Below are positions 26,887 through 35,672 of a stretch of DNA of 59,293 nt, in pieces. The translations under genes were made by a program, and so were the position numbers. Below the pieces are notes generated by a model, which ran no database searches, was not told where the DNA came from, and worked only from the letters and a program-made list of their open reading frames with translations. Source of the stretch: Segetibacter sp. Lineage in GTDB: Bacteria; Bacteroidota; Bacteroidia; Chitinophagales; Chitinophagaceae. How positions within the stretch are numbered: position 1 is the first letter of the stretch; each line of letters begins with the position of its first letter. The stretch is taken from positions 1 through 59,293 of the forward strand of contig NZ_JAOQAH010000089.1 in the NCBI RefSeq assembly GCF_025963695.1, given 5' to 3'.

Positions 26887-26945
26887 TCGAACTTGCGACC
26901 CCTAGCACCCCATGCTAGTACGCTACCGGGCTGCGCTACGTCCCG
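26872..26945 (-). tRNA. tRNA-Pro (anticodon GGG)
   Basis: Read on the minus strand: acceptor CGGGACG pairs with CGTCCCG. The D-arm is GCGC/GCGT, and the anticodon stem CTAGC/GCTAG encloses loop ATGGGGT with anticodon GGG. The T-arm is GCAAG-TTCGAAT-CTTGT, with discriminator A. CCA is not encoded. Length 74 nt. It is the integration target of the mobile element. Confidence 0.95.
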
Positions 26946-27033
26946 AACATAATTCCCGTTTCATTAGCGGGTGGCAAATGTAAAAGGATTTTATAAAAAA
27001 CGGGTATATTGCACAAAATTTTCTTCCCGCTTC

Positions 27034-28317
27034 ATGAAGCTTTTATTAAAGCGCGTAACTATCGCAGATAAATATTCTCCTTACAACGGATTGAATAAAG
27101 ATATTTTAGTAATTGATGGTGTTATTGAAAAAATTGATGTGTCAATTTCAGCAGACGATGCAACCCTTATTGACCAAGAGGGGTTGATTGTTTCTCCCGG
27201 CTGGGTTGACGTCTTTGCTCATTTTAATGACCCCGGTCTTGAATATAAAGAAACTCTTGAGACAGGCTCCGTAGTGGCAGCGGCGGGAGGTTTCACAAAT
27301 GTTTTTGTCCTTCCAAATACAAAACCAGTAGTCAGCAGTAAATCAACAGTTGAGTATATTGTTCAAAAGTCAAGGTCTCTAGCCGTAAATATACATCCTC
27401 TTGGTGCCATTAGTCAAAATGCTGAAGGAAAGGAGCTTTCTGAAATGTATGATATGTTTAACAGCGGCGCTGTCGCTTTTTCTGATGGCCTGTTACCCGT
27501 GCAAACCCCGGGGCTCTTTTTAAAAGCATTGCAATACGTAAAGGCGATAAATGGGGTTATCATTCAATTGCCTATTGACAAGTCAGTTGCGAAGTTTGGT
27601 TTAATAAATGAAGGGATCACAAGTACAAGGCTAGGACTTCCGGGCATTCCCGCCATTGCAGAAGAACTTTTGGTAAGCAGGGATATTGAACTGGCGAAAT
27701 ATACAGGAAGTAAAATTCACATTACGGGTATATCTACAGCTAAAAGCGTACAACTTATAAAAGAAGCCAAAGAGCAGGGAGTAAATGTAACCTGCAGTGC
27801 CACCCCTTATCATCTTACTTTTTGTGATGAGGATTTAGCGGATTATGACACCAACTTAAAAACAGAACCTCCACTTCGTAATAAAGAAGATATGCTGGCT
27901 TTAAGGCAAGGAGTGGAAGAAGGAATTATTGACTGCATTGCTTCGCATCATCTGCCGCAGAACCGCGACTATAAAATATGCGAGTTCGAATACGCTGCGC
28001 CGGGTATGATCGGCCTCGAAACTTCCTTTGCCGCCGTTAATACAATAATGCCTCAACTTAACACTCAACGGTTGGTTGACCTTTTTAGCAATAACGCAAG
28101 AAGAATATTTTCTTTGAGGCAAAACATAGTTGATCAAAAAGAGGTAGCAGACTTAACGATATTTGAAAGAGAAACAGAATTTATTTATAGTGCCAGTTCC
28201 ATTAAAAGCAAGAGCAAAAACAGCCCTTACATTGACAAGCAATTAAAGGGTAAGGTGATTGGTATCATAAATAAAGACAAAGTATATTTAAACGAAACAA
28301 CTAAAAATGAAGGATAA
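27034..28317 (+). CDS. dihydroorotase-like protein, metal ligands lost
   Basis: About 427 residues from the ATG at 27034 (an upstream ATG at 26971 adds an unlikely basic stretch). The fold and family motifs are clear (NEGITSTRLGLPGIPAIAEE; LPNTKPVV). However, the D-x-H-x-H site reads D59-V-F-A-H, the HCED region reads LPIDKSV, the HVST histidine is Gly in HITGIST, and the TDHAPH site reads SHHLPQ. An active binuclear centre is therefore unlikely. Inactive homologues (PyrC') support aspartate transcarbamoylase in some bacteria; here no pyrB is adjacent. Confidence 0.8.
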   Translation: MKLLLKRVTIADKYSPYNGLNKDILVIDGVIEKIDVSISADDATLIDQEGLIVSPGWVDVFAHFNDPGLEYKETLETGSVVAAAGGFTNVFVLPNTKPVVSSKSTVEYIVQKSRSLAVNIHPLGAISQNAEGKELSEMYDMFNSGAVAFSDGLLPVQTPGLFLKALQYVKAINGVIIQLPIDKSVAKFGLINEGITSTRLGLPGIPAIAEELLVSRDIELAKYTGSKIHITGISTAKSVQLIKEAKEQGVNVTCSATPYHLTFCDEDLADYDTNLKTEPPLRNKEDMLALRQGVEEGIIDCIASHHLPQNRDYKICEFEYAAPGMIGLETSFAAVNTIMPQLNTQRLVDLFSNNARRIFSLRQNIVDQKEVADLTIFERETEFIYSASSIKSKSKNSPYIDKQLKGKVIGIINKDKVYLNETTKNEG

Positions 28318-28846
28318 CAAAAATATATCTACCGGTGTCACTTACGGAGTCATTATTGGTTTGATTTACGTTTTAATATTATTTGTTCGTTGGAGCGCAG
28401 CTACTAATCTCATAAAATTCGGTCTGTACTCATTCCTGGGGTACATTGTGATACTGGGGCTATTATGTTACGAAGCTTTCCAACGAAGGAAATTAAACGA
28501 GGGTTTTATTAGTTTGAAAAGCCTGTTTCAAACACTTTTTATTTCGGTTCTGATTTTTGAATTACTCTATTCAATTTATACCTATATCCATCTTACATAT
28601 ATTGATCCTACCGTGGGCGATAGAATGAGAGAAGGGATGCAGGAAATGTTTGATAAAATGGGTGAGGGATTGAGCGATGCTGATAAAGACAAAGCCATGG
28701 AAAGAATGGGAGATATAAAGCGGGCAACAGAACTACCACAAATGGTTAAGAGCTACCTGTCAAGTGTTGCAATAAGTGGAATTTTCGCGTTAATCATTTC
28801 GGCAATAGTGAAAAAGAAAAAACCAGTTTTCGAGGAAATTAATTAG
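28307..28846 (+). CDS. DUF4199 family membrane protein
   Basis: A 179-residue protein with four predicted membrane helices (about 13-30, 36-54, 68-88, 148-166). A loop rich in Met and Asp (MREGMQEMFDKMGEGLSDAD) precedes the last helix. The length and N-terminal GVTYGVIIGL fit DUF4199 of Bacteroidota, function unknown. Overlaps the dihydroorotase-like gene by 11 bp and precedes a glycosyltransferase by 4 bp, so it is part of one transcription unit. Confidence 0.75.
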   Translation: MKDNKNISTGVTYGVIIGLIYVLILFVRWSAATNLIKFGLYSFLGYIVILGLLCYEAFQRRKLNEGFISLKSLFQTLFISVLIFELLYSIYTYIHLTYIDPTVGDRMREGMQEMFDKMGEGLSDADKDKAMERMGDIKRATELPQMVKSYLSSVAISGIFALIISAIVKKKKPVFEEIN

Positions 28847-28850
28847 CAAT

Positions 28851-29795
28851 ATGGACGTATCTGTTGTCGTTCCCTTATTTAATGAAGAAGAGTCTTTGCC
28901 CGAACTGTGTGCATGGATTGAAAGAGTAGTGAATGCAAATAATCTTTCTTACGAAATTGTACTTATTGATGATGGAAGCAGCGATGATAGTTGGCAGGTG
29001 ATCGAGCACCTTTCCGCTACTAACCCAAACATAAAAGGGATAAAGTTTCAAAGAAATTATGGCAAATCAGCAGCACTAAATGAAGGATTTAAAGCTGTAA
29101 AAGGAGATGTGATAATTACGATGGATGCTGACATGCAAGACTCCCCCGATGAAATTCCCGAGTTAAGACGTATGATTATTGAAGACAACTATGACCTTGT
29201 AAGTGGTTGGAAGAAGAAAAGGTTTGACAACAAACTAACAAAAAATATCCCCTCTAAAATATTCAATGCTGCTGCACGAAGAACAAGCGGCATTTATTTA
29301 CATGACTTCAATTGCGGGCTAAAATCATATAAGAAAAAAGTTGTCAAAGGCATTGAGGTATATGGAGAGATGCACCGTTATATTCCTGTTATTGCGAAAT
29401 GGGCGGGATTTAAAAAAATAGGCGAAAAAGTTGTCGAACATCGTGCACGGAAATATGGAACAACGAAGTTTGGTTGGGAAAGATTTATCAACGGATTTCT
29501 TGATCTTGCAACAATAACATTCGTCGGCAAGTTTGGTAAAAGACCAATGCATTTTTTCGGCTTATATGGAACTTTAAGTTTTATAGCGGGTGCGTGTATG
29601 TTCATTTATCTTGTTATTGCAAAACTATTATCAACTGAATTTGCTCTCACCAATAGGCCTTCATTCTACATTGCCCTTGCTACTATGCTTATAGGTCTGC
29701 AATTATTTTTGGCAGGTTTTGTAGCAGAATTAATAGCTAGAAATTCAACCGAACGAAATTCTTACCTGGTAGAAAAAAAGATAGGAATTGTGTAA
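28851..29795 (+). CDS. family 2 glycosyltransferase, polyprenyl-phosphate type
   Basis: A 314-residue DPM1/GtrB-like enzyme. GT2 motifs: VVVPLFNEEESL, LIDDGSSDDS and the metal-binding D-A-D-M-Q-D. Two C-terminal membrane helices (about 237-256 and 270-297) anchor it. It likely transfers a sugar from an NDP-donor to polyprenyl phosphate. Its place in a unit with a GT4 enzyme and heptose genes suggests envelope glycan synthesis (inference). Confidence 0.85.
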   Translation: MDVSVVVPLFNEEESLPELCAWIERVVNANNLSYEIVLIDDGSSDDSWQVIEHLSATNPNIKGIKFQRNYGKSAALNEGFKAVKGDVIITMDADMQDSPDEIPELRRMIIEDNYDLVSGWKKKRFDNKLTKNIPSKIFNAAARRTSGIYLHDFNCGLKSYKKKVVKGIEVYGEMHRYIPVIAKWAGFKKIGEKVVEHRARKYGTTKFGWERFINGFLDLATITFVGKFGKRPMHFFGLYGTLSFIAGACMFIYLVIAKLLSTEFALTNRPSFYIALATMLIGLQLFLAGFVAELIARNSTERNSYLVEKKIGIV

Positions 29796-29807
29796 CCTTA
29801 AAAAAAT

Positions 29808-30938
29808 ATGACACCGAAGAGGGTAATTATTATAGGTCCTGCCTACCCACTTCGTGGAGGTCTAGCATCTTTTAATGAAAGGCTTGCGCGACAGTTTATG
29901 TCAGAAGGAAATGAGGTTTGTATTTACACCTTTTCATTACAGTATCCTGGTTTCCTGTTTCCGGGCACTACGCAATACTCTACCGATGCGCCTCCAGAAA
30001 ACATCAATATAAACGTTGCAATCAACTCTATCAATCCTCTTAACTGGCTTAAAGTTGGAATCAAGTTAAAAAGATCAAAACCTGATATAGTAGTGGTGCG
30101 TTACTGGCTACCCTTTATGGGGCCGTGCCTGGGAACTATTCTTCGCATTGTAAAAAGGAACCGGAACACAAAAGTTATTTGCATTGCTGATAATATAAAG
30201 CCACACGAAAAACGTTACGGCGATAAGACTTTTACAAAATACTTTATCACCCCTATCGATGCCTTTGTAACGATGAGCGAAAAAGTAATGACCGATTTGC
30301 GATCCCTCACCCCGAAGCCGGCTCAACAAGTTGTTCATCCCCTTTACGATAACTTTGGCGAGGCCCTACCGAAACAAGATGCAAGGAAATATTTAGCATT
30401 ACCGGTAAACGAAAAAATTATTCTTTTTTTTGGATTTATACGCCAGTACAAGGGATTGGACCTGTTGTTGAAAGCAATGGCATTACCGGCAATAAAAGAG
30501 TCTGGAATAAAACTTTTAATTGCCGGCGAATTTTATGAAAACAGACAAACGTATGATGACTTAATTGCAGCAAATGATCTTTTGCCCCAGCTAATACTTC
30601 GAACCGATTTTATAGCTGATAGTGAAGTGAAATATTATCTAAGTGCTGCTGATTTTGTAATTCAACCTTACAAAAATGCAACCCAAAGCGGCGTCACTCC
30701 CCTCGCCTATCACTTTGAAAAACCAATGCTTGTTACAAACGTTGGGGGCTTACCCGATCTCGTTCCTGATAACACAGTCGGAGTGGTAGCTGAACCATCT
30801 GCACAATCGATAGCCACTCACATTTTAAAGCTATACGAATTAGGTGAAAATTACTTTTTGCCACATCTTCGCGAAGAAAAGAAAAAATACAGCTGGCACA
30901 ATTTAACCAGCCATATAGTTCGTTTATCCAGTTTATAA
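29808..30938 (+). CDS. family 4 glycosyltransferase
   Basis: A 376-residue GT-B protein. N-terminal GPAYPLRGGLASFNERLA; C-terminal domain starts at KIILFFGFIRQYKGLDLLLKA, with the NDP-sugar site in FVIQPYKNATQSGVTPLAYH and the family E in HFEKPML. Retaining transfer of a sugar onto an envelope glycan is likely. Acceptor unknown. The downstream genes make GDP-heptose, a plausible donor. Confidence 0.85.
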   Translation: MTPKRVIIIGPAYPLRGGLASFNERLARQFMSEGNEVCIYTFSLQYPGFLFPGTTQYSTDAPPENININVAINSINPLNWLKVGIKLKRSKPDIVVVRYWLPFMGPCLGTILRIVKRNRNTKVICIADNIKPHEKRYGDKTFTKYFITPIDAFVTMSEKVMTDLRSLTPKPAQQVVHPLYDNFGEALPKQDARKYLALPVNEKIILFFGFIRQYKGLDLLLKAMALPAIKESGIKLLIAGEFYENRQTYDDLIAANDLLPQLILRTDFIADSEVKYYLSAADFVIQPYKNATQSGVTPLAYHFEKPMLVTNVGGLPDLVPDNTVGVVAEPSAQSIATHILKLYELGENYFLPHLREEKKKYSWHNLTSHIVRLSSL

Positions 30939-30950
30939 TTCAATTTTCTA

Positions 30951-31973
30951 ATGATTTATAGAAGCAGAGCTCCCTTAAGGATTGGCCTGGCAGGTGGCGG
31001 AACAGATGTTAGTCCATACAGCGATCTTTTTGGCGGTGCCATTTTAAATGCAACTATTAATTTATATGCCCGGGCAAGTATTCAACCAATTGAGGAAAAT
31101 GCCATAATTGTGCAGGCACTTGACAGGCATGAAGAACAACGGTTTGATTGGACTAACGAGTTGCCAATCAACGGCAGACTGGATCTGTTAAAGGGCGTAT
31201 ATAACCGCATACAGAAAGACTATGGCGTTCCTCTTACAGGCTTCAAATTATCTACTTATGTTGATGCTCCTGCGGGTAGTGGTTTGGGTACTTCATCAAC
31301 CCTGGTCGTAGCCATTATTGGCGCTTTCTACGAGATGCTGCGTTTACCACTGGGCGAATATGATATTGCTCATTATGCCTATGATATCGAAAGAAATGAC
31401 CTAAAACTTGCTGGTGGCAAGCAGGATCAGTACGCCGCTACCTTTGGAGGAGTAAACTTTATGGAGTTTTACGAAGGCGACAAGGTTATTGTAAATCCTT
31501 TGCGGATCAAACAGCAAATCTTAAACGAACTTGAGAATAACCTGGTGTTATATTTTACAGCCACCAGCCGTGAAAGCGCAACCATTATTAAAGAGCAGGT
31601 AAAAAATGTAAACTCGAATAATGAAAAATCAATTGAAGCAATGCACCAATTGAAGGAGCAAGCTAAGATGATGAAAGAAGCCATGCTAAAAGGAAGGTTG
31701 CATGAAATAGGCGAAATCCTCGATTTTGGTTTCCAGCAAAAGAGACTAATGGCAACAAACATATCTAATAGCAGTATTGAAGAAGTGTACGAAGCAGCAA
31801 AAAAGGCGGGTGCAACCGGTGGAAAAATAAGCGGTGCAGGAGGCGGGGGTTTTATGATTTTCTATTGCCCTGGTAACAGTCGGTATCAAGTAATTGAAAG
31901 GCTCGAAAAATTCGGCGGGCAGGCGAGGCATTATCAATTCGCACAAAACGGGCTGAACACATGGACTGTATAA
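30951..31973 (+). CDS. hddA: D-glycero-alpha-D-manno-heptose 7-phosphate kinase
   Basis: A 340-residue GHMP kinase. N-terminal PLRIGLAGGGTDVSPYSD and the ATP loop GSGLGTSSTLVVAI are the GHMP signatures, with GGKISGAGGGGFMIFY near the C-terminus. HddA phosphorylates heptose 7-phosphate at C1. Its neighbours supply the remaining steps of the GDP-heptose pathway, which supports this over other GHMP kinases. Confidence 0.88.
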   Translation: MIYRSRAPLRIGLAGGGTDVSPYSDLFGGAILNATINLYARASIQPIEENAIIVQALDRHEEQRFDWTNELPINGRLDLLKGVYNRIQKDYGVPLTGFKLSTYVDAPAGSGLGTSSTLVVAIIGAFYEMLRLPLGEYDIAHYAYDIERNDLKLAGGKQDQYAATFGGVNFMEFYEGDKVIVNPLRIKQQILNELENNLVLYFTATSRESATIIKEQVKNVNSNNEKSIEAMHQLKEQAKMMKEAMLKGRLHEIGEILDFGFQQKRLMATNISNSSIEEVYEAAKKAGATGGKISGAGGGGFMIFYCPGNSRYQVIERLEKFGGQARHYQFAQNGLNTWTV

Positions 31974-32151
31974 TCCCTTACACCACAAACTTTTCAACTT
32001 CAGGGATAGTTACAATTGCCTCAACCAAAAATTACTTTTTCGACAATGATGGTTTCTCGCTACAAAAATTTATAGAAACAATAGCTTTGTGATATGGAAG
32101 AGGGGTTTAAAACTTTGAACAAACCTCATTGAATTATTACAAGAAATATAA

Positions 32152-32727
32152 ATGAACAGTATTAAAGAAATCATTACTCAATCGATAGAAACAAAGCAAC
32201 GCATTTTAGCCGATGAGGAGTTTCTTGGAAGAATACAACATGCAGTAGACCTTGTAACGGTAGCGTTTAAAAAAGGAAATAAAGTTTTGTTCTGTGGCAA
32301 TGGAGGAAGTGCGGCGGATGCACAGCACCTGGCAGCTGAATTTTCTGGTAGGTTTTATAAGAACCGGCGAGCTTTGCCTTCAGATGCGCTTCATTGCAAT
32401 TCATCTTATTTAACGGCTGTTGCAAATGATTATAGTTACGATGTTATTTATTCGCGCCTGGTTGAAGGCATGGGTGTAAAAGGTGATGTTTTAATAGGCC
32501 TAAGTACATCCGGAAATTCAGCTAACATTGTAAAGGCTTTTGAATCGGCAAGAAACCTGGAAATGGTAACTATCGGTTTTACAGGAATGTCGGGAGGAAT
32601 AATGAAAGAAATGAGTGATGTAATATTTAATGTTCCGTCATCTGACACACCAAGAATACAGGAAAGCCATATAATGATCGGGCACATCATTTGTCAATTT
32701 GTTGAAGAAAACATTTTTCCTGGTTAG
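32152..32727 (+). CDS. gmhA: sedoheptulose 7-phosphate isomerase
   Basis: A 191-residue SIS-domain protein with the GmhA signatures FCGNGGSAADAQHLAAEF and GLSTSGNSANIV, and IQESHIMIGHIICQFVEE at the end. It converts sedoheptulose 7-phosphate to D-glycero-D-manno-heptose 7-phosphate, the first step of the pathway completed by its neighbours. Confidence 0.9.
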   Translation: MNSIKEIITQSIETKQRILADEEFLGRIQHAVDLVTVAFKKGNKVLFCGNGGSAADAQHLAAEFSGRFYKNRRALPSDALHCNSSYLTAVANDYSYDVIYSRLVEGMGVKGDVLIGLSTSGNSANIVKAFESARNLEMVTIGFTGMSGGIMKEMSDVIFNVPSSDTPRIQESHIMIGHIICQFVEENIFPG

Positions 32728-32795
32728 AAAATTTACAGAAACCAGAGGTCAGATTATATTGCCAATCTTAACAGCAACTTTAAACTTTAAACAAA

Positions 32796-33494
32796 ATGGG
32801 TATAAAAGAAGCAATTATTCTCGCCGGGGGTTTAGGAACAAGGTTACGTTCTGCCGTTCCTGATTTACCTAAATGTATGGCTCCTGTAAATGGCAAACCC
32901 TTCTTAACGTATGTTATCAATCACTTGCAATCCCAGGGGATCGAACATTTTATATTCGCATTAGGTTATAAAAGTGAAGCTATTATAGATTTTATTGCAA
33001 AAGACTTTCCATCACTCCTTTTTAAAACTACGATCGAAGATGAACCTTTAGGAACCGGCGGTGCTGTGAAAAAAGCTTGCAAAATAGCGAAGGACAAGTG
33101 CGTGTTAGTTACTAATGGTGATACACTTTACAAAGTAGATGTAGAAATCATTGCAGGAGTACACTGCTTAAGTGGTGCGAGTTGCTCTTTAACCCTAAAA
33201 CCAATGAAAAACTTTGACCGGTATGGGGTTGTCGAAGTTGATAACCATTGTTTGATAAAGAGTTTTAAAGAAAAACAGTTTTACGAAAGTGGCTTAATAA
33301 ACGGAGGCGTTTACGCTGTACATGCCCATAAATTTCTGGATGAAAATTTGCCCGAAAAATTCTCATTCGAAACAGATTACCTTGAAAAGTATTTTCAAAA
33401 AAGAAGAATGTTTGGTATTATCCAGGATGAATATTTTATAGATATTGGCATTCCTGAAGATTTTGAAAGAGCACAAAAAGAACTTGTTAACTAG
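32796..33494 (+). CDS. hddC: heptose 1-phosphate guanylyltransferase
   Basis: A 232-residue nucleotidyltransferase with the N-terminal GGxGTR pattern AIILAGGLGTRLRSAVPDLP, the metal site NGDTLYKVD and the end DIGIPEDFERAQKE. HddC joins GMP to D-glycero-alpha-D-manno-heptose 1-phosphate. Assignment rests on context with HddA, GmhA and GmhB. Confidence 0.85.
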   Translation: MGIKEAIILAGGLGTRLRSAVPDLPKCMAPVNGKPFLTYVINHLQSQGIEHFIFALGYKSEAIIDFIAKDFPSLLFKTTIEDEPLGTGGAVKKACKIAKDKCVLVTNGDTLYKVDVEIIAGVHCLSGASCSLTLKPMKNFDRYGVVEVDNHCLIKSFKEKQFYESGLINGGVYAVHAHKFLDENLPEKFSFETDYLEKYFQKRRMFGIIQDEYFIDIGIPEDFERAQKELVN

Positions 33495-33593
33495 ACGCCC
33501 TAGACGGCTGAAAATTTCGATTACTTTAAAAATTCCCGCACCAAACCTAGGGCGCTTCAAAAGCCCCTCTGTACTAATGACTTACGTCTTACC

Positions 33594-34163
33594 ATGAATG
33601 CACTTCCCCCGATTGATAAAAGTTGGACTTTATTTCTTGATCGTGATGGCGTTATTAATCACGAGAAGAAAGATGATTATGTTTTAAACTGGAATGAGTT
33701 CAGCTTTTACGATGGCGTTACAGATGCCCTTAAAACTCTTTCAAATTTATTTGCAACCATTGTTTTGGTTACCAATCAACGTGGAGTTGGCAAAGGTGTA
33801 ATGACAACTGATGATCTAACAAACATTCATGAAAACATGCTGGCCGTTATAAAGGCCAACCAGGGAAGATTAGACAGGATCTATTACTGCGACAGTATGG
33901 ACAATGACTGTTACGACAGAAAGCCTAATCCCGGGATGGCTTACCAGGCGAAGAAAGATTTCGGGCACATCGATTTGAATAAAAGCATTATGGTTGGCAA
34001 TAAGTTAAGTGATATGAAATTTGGCAAAAATGCCGGAATGATTACCGTGTATGTCGACACCACAAATCCTGAAGTACCCTCTCCTAACCCACTTATAGAT
34101 TTTAGGTTTAAAAACTTACCTTCTTTCGCTACAGCCCTACAACCTGTTATAACGAAACCTTAA
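33594..34163 (+). CDS. gmhB: heptose 1,7-bisphosphate 7-phosphatase
   Basis: A 189-residue HAD phosphatase with D-x-D in FLDRDGVINHE, the motif VTNQRGVGKG, the Cys-containing CDSMDNDCYDRKPNPGMAY and the final acid in MVGNKLSDMKFGKNAG. It removes the 7-phosphate between the HddA and HddC steps. The usual zinc loop is reduced to two Cys here. Confidence 0.88.
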   Translation: MNALPPIDKSWTLFLDRDGVINHEKKDDYVLNWNEFSFYDGVTDALKTLSNLFATIVLVTNQRGVGKGVMTTDDLTNIHENMLAVIKANQGRLDRIYYCDSMDNDCYDRKPNPGMAYQAKKDFGHIDLNKSIMVGNKLSDMKFGKNAGMITVYVDTTNPEVPSPNPLIDFRFKNLPSFATALQPVITKP

Positions 34164-34232
34164 ATCGGAATACACCTTATCACATTCACGATTTATTATA
34201 ATTATCATCGAGTATTTTCGTTGAATCGTAAT

Positions 34233-35282
34233 ATGATACAAGTGCGCAGCCTTTTATTAATTCTTTTTGCTTCTGTTGCTATTTCAGTTTCAGCCCAACC
34301 TTTGTCTCCCCGAACAAGAGCTAAGCTGAGAAAAGAGGAGGACAGCATGAAGAACTACAGCCGCCAGATGATAATCGAGAAAACGGCTACACAACGATTT
34401 TCTGCTGATAGTGTTTTCATTCGCATGTTAGTGAGGTCTTTAAAAACTCCCAATTCATTTCAGTATCCTTTCGATTCGCTTGAAACAGTCTCACGCATTT
34501 ATGCACCCGATAGCTCGTTTCGAATTTTTTCGTGGCAGTGGGCAAGGGACGATAATTATTTCAGGCAACGAGGGGCAATACAAATGAAAACTGCAGATGG
34601 ATCTTTGAAGCTGTATCCATTAGTTGATATGAGCGAGTTTACAGCCGCTCCACAAGATTCCGTTCGTACAGGTAATAACTGGATTGGTGCAATTTACTAC
34701 GGTATTGTAATGAAGACTTTTAATAATAAAAAGTATTATACCCTTTTAGGATACGATGATAATAACATGCGAAGTACGAAGAAATGGATAGAGGTTTTAT
34801 CTTTTGATGAAAGTGGGCGACCTGTATTTGGCGGTCCTTACTTTTCTATGAAGGACAGCAAAATAAATCCTAATGCAATTGTTGCCAGATACTGCCTTGA
34901 ATATAAAAAAGAAGGCCGTGCAAGAATGAACTACGACCAGGAGATGGACATGATAGTGTATGATCACTTAATAAGCGAAACTAACGAGCCGGACAAGCAA
35001 TTTACGATGGTGCCCGATGGCGACTACCAGGGTTTTAAATGGCAAAACGGCAAATGGATTTTAGTAGATAAAGTGTTCGATTACAAGCTAAAGGATGGAG
35101 AGGCCCCCATGCCTTCTCCGCTGAAGGATGCAACTGGCAAAAGTGATGAGTTGAGACTGCTGGAGCAATCAGAAAAGAATATGCAAAAAAATCAGCCTGG
35201 AAAAGGACCTGCCGCGCCGATGAAGGCTCCACCTAAGAGAACGGTTCCACAAAAGCAGGCTAAAGACGACGACTCGAATTAA
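34233..35282 (+). CDS. secreted conserved protein, unknown
   Basis: About 349 residues from the ATG at 34233 (MIQVRSLLLILFASVAISVSAQ, a clear signal peptide; an upstream TTG at 34221 is possible). The body contains a conserved-looking WIGAIYYGIVMKTFNNKKYY. The C-terminal tail is rich in Pro, Lys and Gln (KAPPKRTVPQKQAKDDDS). No family identified. Likely periplasmic or surface. Confidence 0.7.
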   Translation: MIQVRSLLLILFASVAISVSAQPLSPRTRAKLRKEEDSMKNYSRQMIIEKTATQRFSADSVFIRMLVRSLKTPNSFQYPFDSLETVSRIYAPDSSFRIFSWQWARDDNYFRQRGAIQMKTADGSLKLYPLVDMSEFTAAPQDSVRTGNNWIGAIYYGIVMKTFNNKKYYTLLGYDDNNMRSTKKWIEVLSFDESGRPVFGGPYFSMKDSKINPNAIVARYCLEYKKEGRARMNYDQEMDMIVYDHLISETNEPDKQFTMVPDGDYQGFKWQNGKWILVDKVFDYKLKDGEAPMPSPLKDATGKSDELRLLEQSEKNMQKNQPGKGPAAPMKAPPKRTVPQKQAKDDDSN

Positions 35283-35672
35283 AATAACCAATAAGTTTAT
35301 TGTCACTATTTGTTATGCTACTCCGCATGGCGTAACATAAGTCCATTCAATCTTCTGTTGTTTGGCCATTGTCATGCTTACAACGTTGGCGGGTTTGCTA
35401 CAACTCCACCATAAAGTTTGAGATGTTAATCTACAATTTCCGCTCCTTTCTGCTGAAAAAGATGAACGAAAAGCGACGCAAGGATGATACAACAGAGATT
35501 CAATTGCCGGTATCAAAAAACTCCCTACTACATACACAGCTTTAGTTTATCGACACCTATTTTACCGCAATTGAGATTTCAATTTGCAAAGTGAGTATTA
35601 TAGCTTTTAGAAAATGAGATAATTGTTTAAATTTATAGAGACGAGAAATCTATATTTTTTAAAAACAACATC
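35283..35672. other. intergenic stretch, no gene recognised
   Basis: About 390 bases before the thioredoxin-family gene. A 74-codon minus-strand frame has no recognisable family. Only a weak hairpin at 35312-35340. Confidence 0.45.

Noticed and set aside
35313..35537. 74-codon minus-strand frame before the thioredoxin-family gene
   Set aside because: No recognisable domain or conserved-looking sequence.
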